Part shown: piece by piece, positions 1-4,291 of the stretch
Layout of the letters: each line of letters starts with the position of its first letter
Position numbering within the stretch: position 1 is the first letter of the stretch
NCBI GenBank assembly: GCA_900754515.1
Contig: CAAEDD010000059.1
Coordinates: 1-5,725, forward strand
Direction: 5' to 3'
Source: an uncultured Oscillospiraceae bacterium
GTDB lineage: Bacteria > Bacillota > Clostridia > Oscillospirales > Oscillospiraceae
DNA: 5,725 bases
The notes under the pieces: model-generated
Told to the model about the DNA's origin: nothing
Database searches by the model: none
Seen by the model: only the letters and a program-made list of their open reading frames with translations
Program-made: the position numbers and the translations under genes

Positions 1-23
1 ATCAGCGCAAGATACTTTTTCAT
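1..23 (-). CDS. N-terminus of a probable exported protein (partial, runs off left edge)
   Basis: Only the first seven complete codons are visible, reading MKKYLAL. A short lysine-containing start followed by hydrophobic residues is how many Firmicute signal peptides and lipoprotein leaders begin, so an exported or membrane-anchored protein is likely. The start is well supported: an AGGAGG ribosome binding site lies nine bases upstream, and an exact-consensus promoter lies about 50 bases upstream. The product cannot be named. A solute-binding protein is one possibility, since a tripartite transporter subunit lies at the other end of the window, but that is a guess. It is a separate transcription unit from hypA because a terminator lies between them. 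Confidence 0.72.
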
Positions 24-32
24 TTTGATTTT

Positions 33-38
33 CCTCCT
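33..38 (-). promoter_or_regulatory. Ribosome binding site for the left-edge gene
   Basis: The minus strand reads AGGAGG nine bases before the ATG at 23. This is a full match to the anti-Shine-Dalgarno core and fixes the start of the partial gene. Confidence 0.85.
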
Positions 39-41
39 CTA

Positions 42-56
42 AAGAATATTATTCTT
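42..56. repeat. Short inverted repeat in the leader of the left-edge gene
   Basis: AAGAAT and ATTCTT form 6-base perfect arms around a 3-base centre. The element lies between the predicted transcription start (about 65) and the ribosome binding site at 33-38. It could be an operator just downstream of the start of transcription or a weak RNA stem next to the ribosome binding site. In such AT-rich DNA a chance match is also possible. Confidence 0.35.
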
Positions 57-71
57 GCTTTGACGTGGCTC

Positions 72-100
72 ATTATATGTTCTTAACAATAGCTTGTCAA
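72..100 (-). promoter_or_regulatory. Exact-consensus housekeeping sigma promoter
   Basis: On the minus strand a perfect -35 (TTGACA, 100 to 95) is followed by a 17-base spacer and a perfect -10 (TATAAT, 77 to 72). Transcription should start near 65 and give a leader of about 42 bases before the ATG at 23. The DNA upstream is rich in A and T tracts, which could act as an UP element. All twelve consensus bases with ideal spacing predict strong expression unless it is repressed. The -35 overlaps one copy of a 10-base direct repeat. Confidence 0.85.
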
Positions 101-135
101 CAAAGCCGCTCTTTTTTGCCTAAAATCAACAAAGC
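97..135. repeat. 10-base direct repeat flanking the -35 of the left-edge promoter
   Basis: TCAACAAAGC occurs exactly at 97-106 and again at 126-135, start-to-start distance 29 bases. The first copy covers part of the -35 box and the second lies upstream of it. Placement suggests a pair of binding sites for a regulator, either an activator upstream or a repressor at the -35. No protein can be assigned. Similarity outside the ten bases is not evident. Confidence 0.4.
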
Positions 136-307
136 AAAAGTTTTTTCAAAATTTGTTCACATTTTTTGATTTACAGTTAAATTTTCGCGCTTTTTGCTTT
201 TTTAAATTCCTATTTTCTAAAACGCCATTTTCCCCTTTCATGGAGTCCGTTCCGTTTTCTTAACGAGTTTTTAATGTATACTTTACCTGTTTCTTACATT
301 CCAGATC

Positions 308-354
308 ATTAAAAAGAGGCCGCTGCAAAACAACTGTTTTACAGCGGTCTCTTT
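308..354 (-). terminator. Intrinsic terminator of the oxidoreductase-hypA operon
   Basis: A long hairpin has arms at 313-331 and 336-354 with a 4-base loop. On the minus-strand transcript the arm pairs through AAAGAG, CCGCTG and AAAAC, broken by one A-C mismatch and one U-G pair. It ends in CTCTTTTT, giving a run of five U. It starts about 40 bases beyond the hypA stop, so it fits as the end of that operon. On the plus strand the trailing sequence is a poorer U tract, and no plus-strand gene leads into it. Confidence 0.85.
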
Positions 355-397
355 CTTCCTAATATTATTTTTGCCGTGTTCCGGCTTGGCCCATAGG

Positions 398-739
398 TCA
401 ATAGCCTATATCCTTGACCAGGAACTGACGGCCCCCAAGGATCTTTTTTTCCCGGCTGCCGCATTTCGGACAGCAGCCTTTAAACTTCATCACATTGTAC
501 ACGCTTTCGCATTCACAGCACAATGCCTGCCCACGGACAGTCTTTATATTAAGCCTGGCTCCCTGAAACACTGGCTTATCCTCTGTCACAATGGGAAAAT
601 ATTTTTCAAAAAATATCGGAACAAAGCCGCACAGCTCCCCCACTTCCAGGGTGATATACTTGATTTTTTCAATGTGGTTTTCCGCCGCTATGTCTTCTAC
701 CAGTTTTACGGCTTCGTTCAGAGCACCTATCTCGTGCAT
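398..739 (-). CDS. hypA: HypA/HybF-family nickel metallochaperone
   Basis: The 113-residue product has the usual length of HypA, the cytoplasmic protein that helps insert nickel into [NiFe]-hydrogenase (and in some bacteria urease) together with HypB. The nickel-binding N-terminus Met-His-Glu is intact (His2), and the LEVGEL segment at 31-36 is typical of the family. The zinc-binding loop is present as CxxC at 74-77 and CxxC at 90-93, followed by GS and the C-terminal strand. Two further cysteines, 75 and 89, sit directly beside the zinc ligands. The ATG lies one base after the stop of the oxidoreductase gene, so translation is probably coupled. No hypB, hypC-F or hydrogenase subunit is visible in the window, so its client enzyme is unknown. 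Family assignment is firm; the role in this operon is inferred. Confidence 0.93.
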   Translation of the reverse strand: MHEIGALNEAVKLVEDIAAENHIEKIKYITLEVGELCGFVPIFFEKYFPIVTEDKPVFQGARLNIKTVRGQALCCECESVYNVMKFKGCCPKCGSREKKILGGRQFLVKDIGY

Positions 740-740
740 A

Positions 741-3467
741 TCAGATATCCTTCTTTATTATCCTGCGGCCAAGCTTTTTCACCGTCTCCGCCGCAACATG
801 TCCCACCAGTTTTTCATATGGTACGCCCCAGGCGTCATATTTTTTGTGGAGGCTGATCGCGTCAAATTTGCAGCGTGTAGTGCAAAGCCCGCAGCCAATG
901 CAGATATTCTGATCCACCACCGCTGCTCCACAGCTCAGGCAGCGGGAAGCTTCCATCCTGACCTGCTCCTCTGTAAAAGGAAGGCGCTCATCTCGGAATG
1001 TTTTGGATTTACTGCTGTCTATGCCGTGCTGCTGGCGACTCGCTGTGTCGTAGGAACCGACAGACAGGTTTGATTTATCAATATACTTGTAGTTGTCCCT
1101 TCTTACCCGGCCCAAGGTCAGGCTGTGGCCTTCCCATACATATCTGTGAAGGGAGTCAGCACCCTCCTTGCCGGCAGCTATGGCATCAATGACAAATTTG
1201 GGTCCGGTATAGATGTCTCCGCCTACAAATATGTCCGGCTCGGCGGTCTGATAGGTCCAGCTGTCTGCCTCCGCATAGCCCTTCTTATTCAGGGTCACCT
1301 TGCTTCCTTCCAGGATATTGCCCCACTGGGGGACCTGGCCTATGGCGCTAATGACGGTATCCACCGGGATTACCTCGTACTTACCGGTGCCTACACTCTT
1401 GCGGCGGCCTTTTTCATCTGTCTGTCCCAGCTCCATCAGTTCTACCTTCAGAGCGCTGACCTTTCCGTTTTCGCCGATTATCTCCACAGGGGCGTTGAGG
1501 TATCTGAGGCTGACGCCCTCGGCCACAGCCTCTCTCACTTCCTCTTTGTCCGCCGGCATTTCATTTTCACTGCGGCGGTAGATGATGCAGGCCTCCTTGG
1601 CTCCCAGACGCACAGCTGTGCGGACAACGTCTATGGCTACGTTGCCTCCGCCAATGACGGCCACTCTGTCACCTGTCTTTACGTTCTCGCCCTGGTTGAC
1701 CTTACGCAGGAAGTCCACGCCGCCTATAACACCCTCAAGTTCCTCTCCGGGGATATTAAGTTTGGCGGAGCTTTGGGCGCCAATTGCCACATAAAAGCCC
1801 TTGTATCCCTGCTCTCTCAGCTGTTGGATGCTCAGATCACGGCCTATCTCAACACCGCACTTTATCTCTACGCCAAGCTGGCGCAGCACGTCTATTTCGG
1901 CGGCCACCACATCCCGCTCCAGGCGGAAGGAAGGTATGCCGTTTACCATCATTCCTCCGGGCAGTTTTTCCTTTTCAAAGACGGTCACGCTGTGTCCCAG
2001 CACAGCCAGGTAATAGGCGCAGCTCAGGCCCGCAGGGCCGGCACCAATGACAGCTATCTTGTGTCCCTCGTGGTTCAGCTTCTCCGGTATGTACCTGTTT
2101 TCCGCCTTCAGTTCCCGGCGGGCTACAAACTTCTTTATCTCGTCTATTGCCACAGGCTGGTCAATGTCTCCCCGGGTACATACCTGTTCGCAGAAGCGGG
2201 CGCATACGTCGCCGCAGACGGCAGGGAAGGGGTTTTCCTTCTTTATCAGCTCCAAAGCCTCCATGTATTTGCCCTCGCCTGCCTTCTTGAGATAGCCCTG
2301 AACGGCAATATGGGCCGGGCAGTTTGTCTTGCAGGGCGCCGTACCGGTCTCCGGCACTACGTTCTTCCGGTTAGTGAGGAAGTCGGTCTGCCAATGCTCC
2401 TTGCCGAAGAATACTTTATTTTCAGGAATGACGGATTCCTTTATCTCGACAGGCACCCTCTGACAGAGTTTTTGTCCCAGTTTTACCGCATTCTGAGGGC
2501 AGACCTCTACACAGCCGCCGCAGGCCACACAGTTCTCCTTGTTGACCTCGGCCACATAGTTTGATCTGGAGAGGCTGGGGGACTGAGTATACCAGCTGGT
2601 CTTAAGCGCCATGCAGGTGTCCCAGGCGCAATTACAGATAAACAGGGAAAAATCCGGCCCGTCAATGTTGGATAGCTGATGCACATAGCCCCGGCGCTCT
2701 GCATCCATGAGTATTTTTTCGGCCTCCTGTCGGCTTATGCGGCGGGCCTTCCCTACGCGAATACAGCTTTCGGCGTATTTGCCCAGGTTTATGCACCAGT
2801 CACCGTTGAGATCTGCGGTGCCCTCGCCAGCCATTATCCGCAGCTTTCGGCATTCACAGGGGGCTACGCCGATGCTGTCCCCTGCCTTGTCCAGCCAATA
2901 AGATATCTCTTCATATTTTACACGCCTGGGTTCGTTTTTTATGGCCTTTTCAACAGGAATCGCCCGCATGAGAGCTTGCCCCATTGGTACTGCCCAAGAA
3001 ATTTTCTTTTGCAGATCCAACACATAGTTCAGGAATGCAGGAGCCGTCTCGGGATATTTATCGGTCCGCCACTTTTCCATAACGGTGCTCTCCATACAGC
3101 CTGGAGCAAACACCGGCAGCTGAACCATATCCACACCGTCGTTGTCACTTGTGTACTCCAATATGCCGATGTGCACCATCTCATCGGCCAGTTTTGCGGT
3201 ATCCTCTACGCCCATGTTCTCCAGCTTCGCCAAATCTTTAATGTAATAGGGTACGCGGAGTTTCATCTTCAGGGCAAAGTCTACCATTTCATCCGTCAGC
3301 TGGCGGTCGAAAAAAATGTATTCCCAGGACTTTTCGCTGGGAAAGGGATTGAACATATTGATGTGCCTAACCAGCTTTATAAGGTTTTTGCGGGGCGTCT
3401 TGCTGCACTCTCTCCAGTACTCTTCAAGACATTTCTTTTCGCCTTCCGTAAAAATATGTTCTGCCAT
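741..3467 (-). CDS. Multi-cluster iron-sulfur flavoprotein, GltD/NfnB-like NAD(P)H oxidoreductase
   Basis: The 908-residue product is a cytoplasmic fusion of electron-transfer modules. Residues 1-300 form a helical, winged-helix-like region with clustered cysteines (204, 206, 225, 235, 278, 280, 285). A ferredoxin motif CxxCxxCxxxCP follows at 313-324. Residues 375-455 match the Fe-S domain of glutamate synthase small subunit and dihydropyrimidine dehydrogenase (PCxxxCP at 378-384; Cys418, 422, 426, 430). FAD binding shows as GAGPAG at 475-480 with Glu498 ending the second strand, and GGD at 749-751. NAD(P)H binding shows as GGGNVA at 606-611 with YRRSENEMPA at 630-639. The C-terminus has RCLSCG at 842-847 and a ferredoxin motif at 856-866. 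It likely passes electrons between NAD(P)H and a ferredoxin or partner enzyme. No large glutamate synthase subunit is nearby, so glutamate synthesis is not supported. The start at 3467 has GGAGGG five bases upstream; an in-frame GTG at 3530 has no such site. It is divergent from a TetR gene and followed by hypA. Substrate and partner are unknown. Confidence 0.88.
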   Translation of the reverse strand: MAEHIFTEGEKKCLEEYWRECSKTPRKNLIKLVRHINMFNPFPSEKSWEYIFFDRQLTDEMVDFALKMKLRVPYYIKDLAKLENMGVEDTAKLADEMVHIGILEYTSDNDGVDMVQLPVFAPGCMESTVMEKWRTDKYPETAPAFLNYVLDLQKKISWAVPMGQALMRAIPVEKAIKNEPRRVKYEEISYWLDKAGDSIGVAPCECRKLRIMAGEGTADLNGDWCINLGKYAESCIRVGKARRISRQEAEKILMDAERRGYVHQLSNIDGPDFSLFICNCAWDTCMALKTSWYTQSPSLSRSNYVAEVNKENCVACGGCVEVCPQNAVKLGQKLCQRVPVEIKESVIPENKVFFGKEHWQTDFLTNRKNVVPETGTAPCKTNCPAHIAVQGYLKKAGEGKYMEALELIKKENPFPAVCGDVCARFCEQVCTRGDIDQPVAIDEIKKFVARRELKAENRYIPEKLNHEGHKIAVIGAGPAGLSCAYYLAVLGHSVTVFEKEKLPGGMMVNGIPSFRLERDVVAAEIDVLRQLGVEIKCGVEIGRDLSIQQLREQGYKGFYVAIGAQSSAKLNIPGEELEGVIGGVDFLRKVNQGENVKTGDRVAVIGGGNVAIDVVRTAVRLGAKEACIIYRRSENEMPADKEEVREAVAEGVSLRYLNAPVEIIGENGKVSALKVELMELGQTDEKGRRKSVGTGKYEVIPVDTVISAIGQVPQWGNILEGSKVTLNKKGYAEADSWTYQTAEPDIFVGGDIYTGPKFVIDAIAAGKEGADSLHRYVWEGHSLTLGRVRRDNYKYIDKSNLSVGSYDTASRQQHGIDSSKSKTFRDERLPFTEEQVRMEASRCLSCGAAVVDQNICIGCGLCTTRCKFDAISLHKKYDAWGVPYEKLVGHVAAETVKKLGRRIIKKDI
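748..753 (-). promoter_or_regulatory. Ribosome binding site of hypA inside the upstream gene
   Basis: GAAGGA lies eight bases before the hypA ATG, within the last codons of the oxidoreductase gene. Its position supports the ATG at 739 and translational coupling of the two genes. Confidence 0.6.
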
Positions 3468-3472
3468 AAATG

Positions 3473-3478
3473 CCCTCC
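3473..3478 (-). promoter_or_regulatory. Ribosome binding site that fixes the oxidoreductase start
   Basis: GGAGGG on the minus strand ends five bases before the ATG at 3467. The longer in-frame start, a GTG at 3530, has no purine-rich site before it and would add a 21-residue tail unlike the rest of the protein. The 3467 start is therefore preferred. Confidence 0.85.
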
Positions 3479-3511
3479 AGACTTGATAATATTTTGACAG
3501 CTTATAGAAAT

Positions 3512-3540
3512 AATATATATTTTTTCCCACGAATCGTCAC
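3512..3540 (-). promoter_or_regulatory. Candidate promoter of the oxidoreductase-hypA operon
   Basis: On the minus strand GTGACG (3540 to 3535, four of six to the -35 consensus) is followed by a 17-base spacer and TATATT (3517 to 3512, five of six to the -10). The start would fall near 3505 with a leader of about 38 bases. A second possibility slightly upstream is TTGAGA (3566 to 3561) with TATCGT (3544 to 3539) at 16 bases. Sequence alone does not decide between them; both lie beside or within the half-site array. Confidence 0.4.
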
Positions 3541-3543
3541 GAT
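3533..3543. repeat. Perfect 11-base palindrome in the divergent promoter region
   Basis: ATCGT and ACGAT are perfect 5-base arms around a single C. The element covers the candidate minus-strand -35 box and touches the first half-site of the neighbouring array. It may be an operator, but it is short. Confidence 0.35.
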
Positions 3544-3593
3544 ACACTGTTGATGATTTGTCTCAATATGATACAATATTATAAAACTGTCTC
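3541..3593. promoter_or_regulatory. Candidate tandem operator array for the TetR-family regulator
   Basis: GATACA, 12 bases, TGTCTC occurs twice, at 3541-3564 and 3570-3593, with identical internal spacing and a 29-base period. GATACA and TGTCTC are inverted forms of one half-site, TGT(A/C)TC. The central pair also forms a 19-base imperfect palindrome (3558-3576, seven of eight pairs, 3-base centre), typical in size for TetR-family operators. The array covers the spacer and -10 of the rightward promoter and lies just upstream of the leftward one, so one bound regulator could control both directions. Assignment to the adjacent regulator is inferred from position. Confidence 0.55.
3550..3577 (+). 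promoter_or_regulatory. Candidate promoter of the TetR-family gene, extended -10 type
   Basis: TTGATG at 3550-3555 (four of six to the -35 consensus) is followed by a 16-base spacer and TACAAT at 3572-3577 (five of six). TG at 3569-3570 one base before it makes an extended -10. Transcription should start near 3584, about 26 bases before the ATG at 3610. The -10 is embedded in the half-site array, which suggests autoregulation. Confidence 0.6.
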
Positions 3594-3596
3594 GAT

Positions 3597-3602
3597 GGAG
3601 GG
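3597..3602 (+). promoter_or_regulatory. Ribosome binding site that fixes the TetR-family start
   Basis: GGAGGG lies seven bases before the ATG at 3610. The upstream in-frame ATG at 3550 overlaps the -35 element of the candidate promoter and has no ribosome binding site, so the shorter protein is preferred. Confidence 0.85.
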
Positions 3603-3609
3603 AACGGGA

Positions 3610-4197
3610 ATGGAGCGAATTGAGAGGGAGATAATGCTGGCTTTCAATCGGCTTATTGAAAGGGCCGGGATAGAAAAGATCACGACCCAGATGATTGCCC
3701 GGGAAGCGGGCATAGGGCGGGCTACCTTTTACCGGTATTTCAAGGATAAGTTCGATGTGCTTAACCGCAATTACAAAGAGCTTTTGGATGCATATCTGGC
3801 AAAATGCGGAAATTACCGGGAGCTGTTCTTTTATCTGTATACCTATGCCCGGGACAAATGGTCCAATTTTCACAGGGCATTTTCCACTACCGGTGTAAAC
3901 TCTTTTGAAAACTATATATTCAGCTATTCCAAATCCGTCGTCATTGAGATAACCGCTCAGAACAGAGGCGGTAAAGGGCTTACCCAGGAGGAGGATATGC
4001 AGCTGGACGTTCTGTGCTACGGAATAAGCTATATGTATAAGAAGTGGACGCTGGGTCGGTACGAGCTGGACCCTGCCGCCGCTGCCGATGCGCTATATTC
4101 AATAATGCCGGAGTCTCTAAAGCATTACTGGTTAGTAAAACAGGCACATACAGAGTCCGGCGTTTTTGGGTCGGAGTCTGCCAAAGCGGAACGGTAA
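3610..4197 (+). CDS. TetR/AcrR-family transcriptional regulator
   Basis: The 195-residue product is a typical TetR-family length. The N-terminal DNA-binding domain spans about residues 3-50. Its helix-turn-helix runs through IAREAGIGRATFYRYF at 29-44, the family's hallmark, with the recognition helix near 35-43. The remaining residues, about 55-175, form the helical ligand-binding and dimerisation half, ending in a conserved-looking KKW segment (144-146) and a proline-bearing last helix. The ligand cannot be told from sequence. Members usually repress neighbouring or divergent genes and lose DNA binding when a small molecule binds. Here the divergent gene is the iron-sulfur flavoprotein operon, and a half-site array lies between the two starts, so control of that operon and of itself is the simplest reading. 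The tctA gene beyond the terminator is a less likely target. Confidence 0.92.
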   Translation: MERIEREIMLAFNRLIERAGIEKITTQMIAREAGIGRATFYRYFKDKFDVLNRNYKELLDAYLAKCGNYRELFFYLYTYARDKWSNFHRAFSTTGVNSFENYIFSYSKSVVIEITAQNRGGKGLTQEEDMQLDVLCYGISYMYKKWTLGRYELDPAAAADALYSIMPESLKHYWLVKQAHTESGVFGSESAKAER

Positions 4198-4207
4198 CTA
4201 CAAGTTA

Positions 4208-4243
4208 TAAAAAGATCCCGGACAAAAGTCCGGGATCTTTTTA
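4208..4243. terminator. Bidirectional intrinsic terminator between convergent genes
   Basis: A perfect 16-bp stem (4208-4223 with 4228-4243) encloses an AAAA loop. The core is GATCCCGGAC paired with GTCCGGGATC, flanked by five A on one side and five T on the other, so each strand gives a GC-rich stem followed by U residues. It lies 10 bases after the TetR-family stop and 48 bases after the tctA stop, and should end both transcripts. Confidence 0.95.
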
Positions 4244-4291
4244 CTGTTTAGCTCAACTCAAAATATAAATACATGAAATCGTGGTGTGTGC

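Larger units (their letters stand above)
24..397. other. AT-rich intergenic region between hypA and the left-edge gene
   Basis: This stretch of 374 bases has no credible gene. From right to left it holds a short tail after hypA, the hypA-side terminator hairpin (308-354), about 170 bases of A/T-tract DNA in which nothing definite is seen (136-307), the direct repeat pair, the consensus promoter, the small inverted repeat and the ribosome binding site of the left-edge gene. Reading frames here are interrupted by stops within a few codons. No riboswitch or conserved RNA fold was recognised. Confidence 0.6.

Noticed and set aside
21..73. Tiny minus-strand frame of 17 codons whose stop overlaps the start of the left-edge gene, a possible leader peptide
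   Set aside because: Its ATG overlaps the -10 box, so the predicted transcript would not include it, and it has no ribosome binding site.
181..205. GC-containing motif in the AT-rich spacer, considered as a catabolite (cre-type) operator
   Set aside because: It matches only the central bases of the cre consensus and lacks the flanking symmetry.
1125..2564. Long plus-strand open frame of 479 codons
   Set aside because: It lies antisense inside the oxidoreductase gene, whose protein has clear cofactor motifs. The antisense product shows no recognisable domain and has no ribosome binding site of note.
741..3467. Annotation as glutamate synthase small subunit (gltD)
   Set aside because: Only the core resembles GltD. 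The extra modules, the absence of a large subunit gene and the pairing with hypA argue against a glutamate synthase role.
3468..3530. Longer oxidoreductase start at a GTG (3530)
   Set aside because: There is no ribosome binding site before it, and the segment includes the candidate promoter -10. The ATG at 3467 has GGAGGG five bases upstream.
3550..3609. Longer TetR-family start at the ATG at 3550
   Set aside because: It overlaps the -35 element and lies upstream of the predicted transcription start. The ATG at 3610 has an ideal ribosome binding site and gives a normal-length protein.
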